This document shows positions 25,269 to 31,844 of a DNA stretch of 33,903 bases, piece after piece. The DNA is from Sandaracinaceae bacterium. GTDB taxonomy: Bacteria > Myxococcota_A > Polyangia > Polyangiales > Sandaracinaceae. Within the stretch, counting starts at the first letter, position 1. Each line of letters starts with the position of its first letter. The notes under the pieces are model-generated. The model was not told the DNA's origin. It was given only the letters and a program-made list of their open reading frames with translations, and searched no databases. Location: assembly GCA_019694315.1 (NCBI GenBank), contig JAIBCE010000046.1, forward strand, positions 1-33,903, written 5' to 3'. Both the position numbers and the translations under genes were made by a program.

Positions 25269-26948
25269 TCAGCCCTTGCGGCCGACGCCGAGCTTCTTCA
25301 TGCGGCTCTGGAGCGTGGTGGGCGGTAGGCCCAGGATCTCGGCCGCGCCGCCCTCTCCGTAGAGGCGACCGCCGGTGTGCGCCAGGACGCGGACGAGGTG
25401 CCGGCGCTCGTTCTCCGCGAGGCTCACCAGCTCTGCCTCCGCAGAAGAGACTCCCTGACCGGTACCCAGACTGGCACCCAGACCGGTACCCAGACTGGCA
25501 CCCAGACTGGCACCCAGACTGGCACCCTCGAGTGGCAGACCGAGCTCCGTGGGACCGAGGCGCGTCCCGGTGGCCACGAGGGTGGCGCGCTCGAGCACGT
25601 TGGCGAGCTCGCGCACGTTTCCTGGCCAGCGGTGCTGGGCGAGGGCGCGGAGGCCCGCGTCGGTGACCACGAAGCCTCGCTTTCCCGTGCGCGGCTCGAG
25701 CTCGGCGAGGATCGCGACCACGAGGCCCGGCAGGTCCTCGAGGCGATCGCGGAGCGGCGGCAGCGAGAGCGGGAAGACTGCCAGTCGATAGTAGAGATCC
25801 TCTCGAAAACGCCCTGCGGCGACGGCCTTCTCGAGATCCACGTGGGTGGCGGCCAGCACGCGGACATCGAGCTTCTGGGGGCGATCGGCGCCCACCGCCT
25901 GCACCTCGCCGCTCTGGAGCACGCGCAGCAGCTTGGCCTGGAGCTCGAGCGGCAGCTCTCCGATCTCGTCGAGCAACAACGTGCCTCCGTGCGCGCTCTT
26001 GAAGCGCCCGAGGCGATCACGACTGGCCCCCGAGAAGGCCCCTCGCACGTGGCCGAAGAGCTCGCTCTCGAGGAGATCGCGGGGGATCGCGGCGCAATTG
26101 ACCGCCACGAAGGCCTTGTCGCGGCGAGGGCTCGCGCGGTGCACGGCCATGGCGAGGCGCTCCTTGCCCGTGCCCGTCTCGCCGAGGAGGAGCACGGGCG
26201 TGCTCGCACTGGCCACCTGCTCCACGCGACGCGCGAGCGTCTTCATGAGGGGCGAGCGGCTCGCGCCGAGCAGCGTGTCCTCGCGCGCCGTCATCTGCTC
26301 CTCGAGCGCACGCGCGTGCTCGAGCGCCTCTTGGCCGAGCGCCGCGAGGCGACGCGCCTGCTCGTGGCTCTTGATCGCGAGCGCGAGGATGCGCGCATAG
26401 ACCTCGACGAGGTCGACGACGGGCGCGGGGTACGAGACGCACTCGCGGCGATCGAGCGTGAGCACGCCGAGCACATCGTCGCCGGCCGCGAGGGGGGCGA
26501 CCATGCAGGCGTGGCCGTGGGGGAGGTCGAGCACGCCGTCGAAGGGGTCGCCGTCGCCGTGCGCGTGATCGTCCTCGAGGAAGGCGCGGGCGCGGCGCGT
26601 CTCGAGCGCCTCCTTGAGACTGGGGAAGTCGTCGAGGCTGAGCCGGTGCTGGCGGACGAGCTCGCTCGCGAGGAGGCCCTTGGTGGCGCGAGGTCGAAGG
26701 GTGCGGCCGTCGGGCTCGAGCGAGAAGACGACGGCGAGCTCGTACGGGGCCAGGCGCGCCAGGCCCTCGAGCCCACGCCGCAGGAGCTCGTCGAGCGGGG
26801 CGTCGGTGGCGGCGCGCGCCAGCTCGGCGAGGTCGCGGGTGCTCTCGTGGGTGGGGCTCTCGCTGGGGCCGCTCTGCTCGGGGCCGGCGCTCAGGGACGC
26901 GGGCGAGGAGAGGCCGGGGGCGCCGAGCCCTGGGAGCGTGGTGGCCAT
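25269..26948 (-). CDS. NorR-like sigma-54-dependent activator (GAF, AAA+, Fis-type HTH)
   Basis: This is a 559-residue enhancer-binding protein. A GAF domain covers about 40-200. It keeps features I recall as iron ligands in E. coli NorR: DPFD (134-137; NorR D96 and D99), HACM with C148 (NorR C113), and LTLD with D166 (NorR D131), the C-to-D spacing of 18 being the same. The AAA+ domain has Walker A GETGTGKE (256-263), the sigma-54 contact loop as GAFSGA (303-308) instead of GAFTGA, Walker [12 protein letters not shown] (321-331) and the arginine-finger region [10 protein letters not shown] (380-389). A GASL/GTGL repeat linker (475-500) leads to the HTH (515-555). ATG 26948 has no clear Shine-Dalgarno; the frame stays open to 27026 with a further ATG at 26978. 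It is divergent from ahpC-ahpD. Confidence 0.9.
   Translation of the reverse strand: MATTLPGLGAPGLSSPASLSAGPEQSGPSESPTHESTRDLAELARAATDAPLDELLRRGLEGLARLAPYELAVVFSLEPDGRTLRPRATKGLLASELVRQHRLSLDDFPSLKEALETRRARAFLEDDHAHGDGDPFDGVLDLPHGHACMVAPLAAGDDVLGVLTLDRRECVSYPAPVVDLVEVYARILALAIKSHEQARRLAALGQEALEHARALEEQMTAREDTLLGASRSPLMKTLARRVEQVASASTPVLLLGETGTGKERLAMAVHRASPRRDKAFVAVNCAAIPRDLLESELFGHVRGAFSGASRDRLGRFKSAHGGTLLLDEIGELPLELQAKLLRVLQSGEVQAVGADRPQKLDVRVLAATHVDLEKAVAAGRFREDLYYRLAVFPLSLPPLRDRLEDLPGLVVAILAELEPRTGKRGFVVTDAGLRALAQHRWPGNVRELANVLERATLVATGTRLGPTELGLPLEGASLGASLGASLGTGLGASLGTGQGVSSAEAELVSLAENERRHLVRVLAHTGGRLYGEGGAAEILGLPPTTLQSRMKKLGVGRKG
25457..25528. repeat. 12-bp coding minisatellite in the activator linker
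   Basis: Six head-to-tail units of GACyGGyACCCA, alternating between two variants (GACCGGTACCCA, GACTGGCACCCA), encode a Gly-Ala/Thr-Ser/Gly-Leu tetrapeptide linker between the AAA+ and HTH domains of the sigma-54 activator. Length changes by slippage would stay in frame. Confidence 0.92.
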
Positions 26949-26952
26949 GAGC

Positions 26953-27095
26953 GAGGTCTGACCCCGCGACACCGACATGTCGATGCACCGAAATGACGGT
27001 GCCACCTCGGGGACGTTCACCGACATCTCGGTGATTCAGGGTGGGATCCTGAACATCCACCGCCTGTCGGCAGCCCGACAGGGGGGTCAGACCTC
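26953..27095. mobile_element. Candidate miniature element with 13-bp terminal inverted repeats
   Basis: GAGGTCTGACCCC at 26953-26965 is the exact reverse complement of GGGGTCAGACCTC at 27083-27095. The 143-bp segment has no gene and several internal palindromes, like a MITE or REPIN-type element. GGGGTCAGACC-type motifs are often seen near REP-associated transposases, from memory. No target-site duplication was found, and no transposase is in the window. The alternative is that the arms are widely spaced regulator sites. Confidence 0.4.
26970..27033. promoter_or_regulatory. Array of 16-bp palindromic units (CACCG-N6-CGGTG)
   Basis: Units begin at 26970 (CACCGACATGTCGATG), 26986 (CACCGAAATGACGGTG) and 27018 (CACCGACATCTCGGTG), with a degenerate fourth in the 27002-27017 gap. 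Any two of the three clear units agree at 13-14 of 16 positions, and two are perfect inverted repeats. The start-to-start distances of 16 and 32 bp keep a constant phase. The position, about 140-205 bp upstream of the -24 element, suits enhancer sites for a sigma-54 activator. Binding of the adjacent regulator is inferred. Confidence 0.55.
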
Positions 27096-27102
27096 CTGTC
27101 GG
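27063..27102. promoter_or_regulatory. CCTGTCGG palindrome plus an extra half-site
   Basis: CCTGTCGG-CAGC-CCGACAGG at 27063-27082 is a perfect 8-bp inverted repeat with a 4-bp spacer. A third CCTGTCGG is at 27095-27102, 32 bp from the first. It could be a second operator type or a stem-loop of the miniature element. Confidence 0.45.
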
Positions 27103-27173
27103 ACCTCACGAATTGCAGGGAATTGGCGGGACATCGTGGCCTTTGCCGGTCCGACGGTGCCAGCGGGGCGCCC

Positions 27174-27190
27174 CTGGCACGGAGGCCGCT
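27174..27190 (+). promoter_or_regulatory. Sigma-54-type -24/-12 promoter for ahpC-ahpD
   Basis: CTGGCACGGAGGCCGCT fits the consensus YTGGCACGrNNNTTGCW at every defined position except TT, which is CC here. The GG and GC doublets are correctly spaced (27176-27177 and 27188-27189). It lies about 80 bp upstream of the ahpC start, pointing toward it. Confidence 0.5.
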
Positions 27191-27269
27191 CTAGGGCTGC
27201 TCGTCCGCCCCACCAGAGCCCCGCCCCCTGAACCAGGGCCTGGATCGAGGGCGGCCAAGGAGACCAGAC

Positions 27270-27833
27270 ATGCTCACGATCGGCGACACCCTCCCCTCTT
27301 TCTCCCTCCAGGCGGTCACGAGCCTCAGCCCCGGCAAGGAGTTCGAGACCGTCTCGGACCGCTCCTACGCGGGCAAGTGGAAGGTCCTCTTCTTCTGGCC
27401 GATGGACTTCACGTTCATCTGCCCGACCGAGATCGCGGAGTTCGGCCGGCGGAACCAGGACTTCCTCGATCGTGACGCGCAGGTCCTCGGCGCGAGCACC
27501 GACACGCACTTCGTCCACCTCGCGTGGCGCCAGAGCCACCCCGACCTGAAGAGCCTCCCCTACCCGATGCTCGCCGACACCAAGCGCGAGCTCTCGAGCG
27601 CGCTCGGCATCCTCCACAAGCACGACGGCGTCGCCCTGCGCGCGACCTTCCTCGTGGACCCGGAGGGAATCATCCGCTGGGCGTCGGTCAACGACCTCTC
27701 GGTCGGCCGCAACGTGGACGAGGTGCTCCGCGTGCTCGACGCCCTGCAGACCGACGAGCTCTGCCCCTGCAACTGGAAGCGCGGCGAGGCGACGTTGTCC
27801 AGCGGCGTGAAGGACGCGGCCTCCGCCGAGTGA
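27270..27833 (+). CDS. ahpC: Alkyl hydroperoxide reductase AhpC (2-Cys peroxiredoxin)
   Basis: This is a 187-residue peroxiredoxin. The peroxidatic Cys is C51 in DFTFICPTE. The resolving region near the C-terminus is ELCPCNWKRGEATL, with C165 and C167. This three-Cys arrangement is that of the mycobacterial AhpC, which uses AhpD rather than AhpF as its reductant, in keeping with ahpD being the next gene. It reduces H2O2, organic peroxides and, in studied homologues, peroxynitrite. AAGGAG precedes the ATG. A sigma-54-like promoter and palindromic sites lie upstream, and a NorR-like activator is divergent. Confidence 0.95.
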   Translation: MLTIGDTLPSFSLQAVTSLSPGKEFETVSDRSYAGKWKVLFFWPMDFTFICPTEIAEFGRRNQDFLDRDAQVLGASTDTHFVHLAWRQSHPDLKSLPYPMLADTKRELSSALGILHKHDGVALRATFLVDPEGIIRWASVNDLSVGRNVDEVLRVLDALQTDELCPCNWKRGEATLSSGVKDAASAE

Positions 27834-27904
27834 GGCGCCCGCGTGTGACGCGAGCAGCCACCCCACACGCACGACCACTGCACCCGCACCCAGGAGCCAC
27901 GACC

Positions 27905-28501
27905 ATGCTGATCCCCGAGTCCCTCGAGCCCTCGGCCTCCCCTCGCGACGCGTCGGCGCGGACACCGACGACTGCCTCCCTCGAGTCGCTGCGCCAGTCG
28001 CTCCCCGAGGAGGCCACCGACCTCAAGCTCAACCTCCAGTCCGTGCTCGCCGACGGCAGCCTCTCACCGTCGCGACGGTTCGGTGTGGCGATCGCGGTGG
28101 CCCTCGCGTCCTCGGATCCCGCGCTCGCACGGGCGCTCGAGGCCGAGGCCGACAAGCACCTCGACGATGCCACCCTCGCGGCGATCCGCGAGGACGCGCG
28201 GACGGCGGCGGCGATCATGAGCATGAACAACGTCTACTACCGCTTTCGGCATCTCGTCGGAAAGCCCTCGTACTCGCAGATCCCTGCACGTCTGCGCATG
28301 AACCGGCTCTCCAAGCCCAAGACCAGCAAGGCCGATCTCGAGCTCTTCAGTCTGGCGGTCTCGGCCGTGAATGGCTGCGAGTCGTGCGTGCAGTCGCACG
28401 AGAGCGTCGTCACCGCACACGGCCTCACGGAGCAAGAGGTGCACGACGCGATTCGCATCGCCGCGACGGTGCACGCGGTGAGCGTCATCCGATCGTGGTG
28501 A
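27905..28501 (+). CDS. ahpD: Alkyl hydroperoxidase AhpD (carboxymuconolactone-decarboxylase-like fold)
   Basis: The gene encodes 198 residues from ATG 27905, with AGGAG upstream. The catalytic set of AhpD is present: C158-E-S-C161 and H165 in NGCESCVQSHE, with E146 upstream as the likely proton-relay Glu. The remaining protein is all-helical, and its length is close to that of mycobacterial AhpD with a longer N-terminus (first 25 residues low-complexity). It regenerates AhpC through a thiol relay. It is separated by 71 bp from ahpC on the same strand and is probably cotranscribed. The frame is open back to 27524, but that part overlaps ahpC and is not real. Confidence 0.94.
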   Translation: MLIPESLEPSASPRDASARTPTTASLESLRQSLPEEATDLKLNLQSVLADGSLSPSRRFGVAIAVALASSDPALARALEAEADKHLDDATLAAIREDARTAAAIMSMNNVYYRFRHLVGKPSYSQIPARLRMNRLSKPKTSKADLELFSLAVSAVNGCESCVQSHESVVTAHGLTEQEVHDAIRIAATVHAVSVIRSW

Positions 28502-28607
28502 GCGCGCGGGCGGCGTGAGCGCCGCGGGCGACGATCGGAGCCTGTTCACTCAAGGGTGCGAGGAAGAGGCCTCGCCAGCGTGGCGCGTGGACTGGCATCC
28601 TCGCCGG

Positions 28608-28877
28608 ATGACTCGACTCGCCGCGCTCGCGCTCGTGCTCGCCTTCGGTCTCGTGCCTCGAGTCGCCTCGGCGGACTCGATCGGGCCGTGCCCCGACGGG
28701 CAGCGCATCGTCGAGAACCCCACGCCCCCTGGCTCGATGCACCACGGCGGGTTCCACTGCGAGCCCGATCCGAACGCCTCGCGCTGCAGCGCCCTTCCGG
28801 GTGTGGAGAGCGAGGGCGCGCTCGCGCTCGCAGGCCTGGGCCTCGCGGCGCTGGTGATCGCGTTGCGCCGACGCTGA
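28608..28877 (+). CDS. Small exported protein with MYXO-CTERM-like tail
   Basis: The product is 89 residues from ATG 28608. A signal peptide of about 22 residues (ends VASA) is followed by about 40 residues with Cys, His and Pro (PCPDGQRI, SMHHGGFHCEPD). Then come a CSALPG motif, a hydrophobic helix and a terminal Arg triplet. This three-part tail is like the MYXO-CTERM sorting signal. The gene starts 106 bp after ahpD and ends 4 bp before the epimerase gene. Function unknown. Confidence 0.65.
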   Translation: MTRLAALALVLAFGLVPRVASADSIGPCPDGQRIVENPTPPGSMHHGGFHCEPDPNASRCSALPGVESEGALALAGLGLAALVIALRRR

Positions 28878-28881
28878 CGCC

Positions 28882-29790
28882 ATGCGCGTCCTCGTCACCG
28901 GCGCTGCGGGCTACCTCGGTGGGCACGTCGTCGCACGACTGTCGGCCGAAGGGCACGCGATCACCGCGCTCGTGAGGAGCCCGTCGCGCATGTCGCCGTG
29001 GCTGGCCGCGCGGGCGAGGCCGCTCGTCCGCGATCTCTCGGACGCGATCGATCCTGCGGCGCTCGAAGGTCACGACGCGTGTGTTCACCTCGCGGTGCTC
29101 TGGCCCGAGACGGGCGCGTTTCCCGAGCTCGGCGACGTGAGCGCGTGCGTGCGCCTCTTCGACGCGCTCGGCCGCGCGGGCGTGAGCCACGTGCTCTACG
29201 CGTCGTCGGCGGCTGTCCATCGACCATTCGTGGGACGAATGACGGAGGCCGACCGCATCGTCACCGCGGATGCATACGGGGCGGCGAAGGCGAGCGCCGA
29301 GCACTTCCTCCACGCGAGCGCGAGCGAGCACGGCTTTCGCGCGAGCGTCGTCCGACCGGGCCCGTGTGTGGGCCTGCCGGCCGATCCGGACGCGCGACCG
29401 CGGACGCCGCGCGCGATCGGCGAGCTCGTCGAGGCCCTGCGCGAGTCACGCGCGGTGCGTGTGATCGAGGGCGAGGGACGACAGCTCACCGCCTGCGCGG
29501 ATCTCGCGGAGGTGATCGGCAGGATGCTCTCGGATCGCGGCGCCCCCTCGCCGCTCCTCGCGGTGAGCCGCGAGACCACGGTGTGGGCCGAGATCGCGAC
29601 GAGCGTGGCCACGCGGCTCGGCAAGCCTGAGCTCGTCGACATCGCAGCGCGCGAAGCCAGCGACGCGCCGCCCGCGTTCGACACGTCGCGCCTCGAGCGC
29701 TGGCTCGGTCGAGCGCTCGACGCGAGCAGCGCCCTCGAGGCGCACCTCGACGCGATCAGCACGCTTCGAGACCGGGACGGTCCTGCATAG
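28882..29790 (+). CDS. NAD(P)-dependent epimerase/dehydratase (extended SDR)
   Basis: This is a 302-residue extended short-chain dehydrogenase/reductase. The nucleotide-binding motif TGAAGYLG (6-13) is intact, and the catalytic Tyr/Lys pair is seen in DAYGAAKASAE. An ASSAAVHRP strand carries the catalytic Ser/Thr position. The substrate is probably a nucleotide sugar or a related carbonyl compound; the sequence does not settle it. The last codons (DRDGPA and stop) overlap the first arm of a REP-like inverted repeat at 29772-29788, so the C-terminus may have been changed by its insertion. Confidence 0.88.
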   Translation: MRVLVTGAAGYLGGHVVARLSAEGHAITALVRSPSRMSPWLAARARPLVRDLSDAIDPAALEGHDACVHLAVLWPETGAFPELGDVSACVRLFDALGRAGVSHVLYASSAAVHRPFVGRMTEADRIVTADAYGAAKASAEHFLHASASEHGFRASVVRPGPCVGLPADPDARPRTPRAIGELVEALRESRAVRVIEGEGRQLTACADLAEVIGRMLSDRGAPSPLLAVSRETTVWAEIATSVATRLGKPELVDIAAREASDAPPAFDTSRLERWLGRALDASSALEAHLDAISTLRDRDGPA

Positions 29791-29909
29791 TGGCATGCTT
29801 GCGCCGGCCCCGAACGCCCCGGGCTCGTGGCGGCGAGAATGCAGGACCGTCCCGGTTTGTGAACGACGCAGGACCGTCCGGTTCATGCCATTGGGCAGGA
29901 CCGCCCCGG
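29772..29909. repeat. Cluster of four REP-like GCAGGACCG repeats, one inverted
   Basis: CCGGGACGGTCCTGCAT at 29772-29788 is the exact reverse complement of 29839-29855 (17 bp). Direct copies follow at 29868-29881 (one C fewer) and 29895-29909 (one T to C change). The cluster covers the end of the epimerase gene and the convergent gap to the glutamine amidotransferase gene. It could form a long-range hairpin acting as a terminator, or be a REP/MITE-type element. Confidence 0.85.
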
Positions 29910-29917
29910 AAGGGTCG

Positions 29918-30673
29918 TCAGCGTCTCCCGGCTGCCTCGAGGAAGGCCGTGAGGAGCGGTGTCGGATCGATCGTTCCGTCGCCTGCGAGCCGCCACTCCG
30001 GATGCCACTGCACACCCACGAGGAAGCGGTGCTCGGGAGAGCGGATGGCCTCGATCAGAGCATCGTCTGCGCAACGCGCCTCGACCTCGAGGCCGGGGGC
30101 GAGGCGCGCGATCGCCTGGTGATGGACGCTGTTCACCCGGCCCTCGACCGCGCCGAGCACGCCCGAGAGCCACGCGCCCTCGACGGTCACGGCGTGCTCG
30201 TTCCGATCGTAGGAGGCCTGATCGCGATGACGCGCGGCGCCCTCGACGCACGTGGGGATGTCCTGATGGAGCGAGCCGCCGAGCGCCACGTTGATCAGCT
30301 GGAGGCCGCGACAGACGCCGAGCACGGGCTTGCCCTTCGCGAGGAAGGCCTCGAGGAGCGCGCGCTCGTATTCGTCGCGCGTGCGCTCGCCCTCCCACTC
30401 GGGTCGGAGCGCGGCCTCGCCGTAGTGACCGGGCCACACGTCCGAGCCGCCGGCGAGCACCAGGCCGTCGAGCGATTCGGCGTAGCAGGCCGCGTCGATG
30501 CGGTGCGTGTGTGTGCTCGAGCGCGGCTCGGGGACGAGCACCGGCAGCGCGCCGCCGGACATCACCCAGTGCGCGAGCGCGTGCTCGAGGTACGCGAGCG
30601 GCTTTCCACCGAAGAGCGCGCGTGTGGGATCCGCAGCGAAGAAGCTTGCGGAGAGACCGACCGTGGGGATCAC
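29918..30673 (-). CDS. Class I glutamine amidotransferase-like hydrolase (peptidase C26)
   Basis: The gene encodes 251 residues. The nucleophile elbow GVCRGLQ with C121 and the C-terminal VQWHPEW with H224 and E226 form the Cys-His-Glu triad. LAGGSDVWPGHYG (73-85) and GGSLHQDI fit the gamma-glutamyl-GABA hydrolase (PuuD) branch of peptidase C26. The reaction would be hydrolysis of a gamma-glutamyl bond. No polyamine genes are adjacent. It is convergent with the epimerase gene across the repeat cluster and divergent from the DUF3558-like lipoprotein gene. Confidence 0.9.
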   Translation of the reverse strand: MIPTVGLSASFFAADPTRALFGGKPLAYLEHALAHWVMSGGALPVLVPEPRSSTHTHRIDAACYAESLDGLVLAGGSDVWPGHYGEAALRPEWEGERTRDEYERALLEAFLAKGKPVLGVCRGLQLINVALGGSLHQDIPTCVEGAARHRDQASYDRNEHAVTVEGAWLSGVLGAVEGRVNSVHHQAIARLAPGLEVEARCADDALIEAIRSPEHRFLVGVQWHPEWRLAGDGTIDPTPLLTAFLEAAGRR

Positions 30674-30785
30674 GAGGCGAGGCTACCCCGCGGAGGAAGA
30701 TCGAGGGCGGCTTCGAAGTACGATGGCGTTCTCGGGCGCCGCGATGCGGGCACGGGCGAGGCACTCCATCGAACGGAACGACGGC

Positions 30786-31253
30786 ATGACGAGACGGCTT
30801 GGGATCACAGCGGCTGGGATGGTGGGGTGGCTCGCGAGCGCGGTCATCGGCGGCTGTGGCGGAGGAGAGACCGAGGCGCCTCCGGCTGCCCGCACGGGCG
30901 CGTGTGATCTCATCGATGCCACGCAGCTCTCGGCGATCGTCGGGCGCGAGGTGCAGAACAACGTCGCAGCCAACACACCACCGCAGCGGCGCGAGTGTCA
31001 CTTCCTCGTGGGCGGTCACAACCTCTCGGTGCAGTACTCGGGCGCGCCGCACGGCGCCGAGATGTATCGAGGCATGGAGAGCCGCGGCGACGCGGTGCCC
31101 GGCACCGAGGCGGGCGCCTACTTCGTCTCTGGCTCGCGCCTCTTCCTGTTCCGCCACGGAGAGGCGTCCGCCGCCGTCGAGGTGGCGAGCGAGATCGGCG
31201 CCGACGCGAGCTGGACCGACCCGCTGGGGCGCGCGATCGTGCCGCACCTCTGA
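30786..31253 (+). CDS. Small lipoprotein, DUF3558-like
   Basis: The product has 155 residues from ATG 30786. The signal peptide ends in the lipobox IGGC and is followed by a short GGE/PA linker. The mature domain starts with ACDLIDATQLSAIVGREV, which resembles the start of DUF3558-type domains, and has a second Cys in RECHFLV. Function unknown. The frame is open from 30498 but that part overlaps the divergent gene. Confidence 0.65.
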   Translation: MTRRLGITAAGMVGWLASAVIGGCGGGETEAPPAARTGACDLIDATQLSAIVGREVQNNVAANTPPQRRECHFLVGGHNLSVQYSGAPHGAEMYRGMESRGDAVPGTEAGAYFVSGSRLFLFRHGEASAAVEVASEIGADASWTDPLGRAIVPHL

Positions 31254-31311
31254 CGGGCGTGCCGTCGACGGGCCAACCGTGGCAGGCACACGCGTTGCTG
31301 AGCGGCCGCGC

Positions 31312-31809
31312 ATGACTTCGCTCGTGCCAGTCCGTGCCTCGGCGCTCCGTGCGCTCGCGCTCCGCGCGCTCCTCGTGTCCTCGCTCGCCGCAGGCGTGCT
31401 GTTCGTCGCGCCGCGACAGGCGCATGCGAGCGACGGCTACGAGGTGGGCTTCGCGGCGGCGGGCATCATGCTGCCCACGCTCGCGCTCGACGTGACGTTC
31501 ATCGTCGCCACCGCGACGGGCCTCACCTACGAGGACCAGGGCTGGGCGATCGCACAGACGATCTGGGCGGTCGCGAGCCTCGGCGCGTGCGGCGTGGGCG
31601 TCGTGTATGCGGCACAGCAGCCGGGCTTCGAGGGCCTCGCCGGCGGGCTCGCGATGATCGGCGGGGCGCAGGCCGTGTACCTCGGCTACGCGATCGACGC
31701 GCTCGCGCGGGGAGAGTGGGACGACGACGCGCGAGAGGACCCAAGCTTCGCGTTCGGCGTGGCGCCGATGCCCGATGGCGCGATGGCCTCGCTGGGCTGG
31801 AGGGGCTGA
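31312..31809 (+). CDS. Small membrane protein with signal peptide, unknown
   Basis: The gene encodes 165 residues from ATG 31312. A signal peptide ends around AHA-S (residue 41). About three Gly/Ala-rich hydrophobic helices follow, then an acidic, soluble C-terminal tail (WDDDAREDPS). No recognised family. It lies 58 bp after the lipoprotein gene and 35 bp before the glycosyltransferase gene, so it may be cotranscribed with both. Confidence 0.6.
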   Translation: MTSLVPVRASALRALALRALLVSSLAAGVLFVAPRQAHASDGYEVGFAAAGIMLPTLALDVTFIVATATGLTYEDQGWAIAQTIWAVASLGACGVGVVYAAQQPGFEGLAGGLAMIGGAQAVYLGYAIDALARGEWDDDAREDPSFAFGVAPMPDGAMASLGWRG

Positions 31810-31844
31810 GGTCGACCCGCGCGACGGTGCTATCGTCGCGCGCG

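Larger units (their letters stand above)
26949..27269. other. Divergent control region between the sigma-54 activator and ahpC
   Basis: These 321 bp hold no gene. From left to right they contain a 13-bp inverted repeat arm, an array of 16-bp palindromic units, a TTCAGG-N7-CCTGAA palindrome (27035-27053), a CCTGTCGG palindrome, the second 13-bp arm, a third CCTGTCGG half-site, a -24/-12-like promoter, and the AAGGAG ribosome-binding site of ahpC (27257-27262). Confidence 0.85.

Noticed and set aside
25457..25528. Repeated TGGCAC boxes looking like sigma-54 -24 elements
   Set aside because: They are part of a 12-bp coding repeat inside the activator gene and lack a -12 GC at the right spacing.
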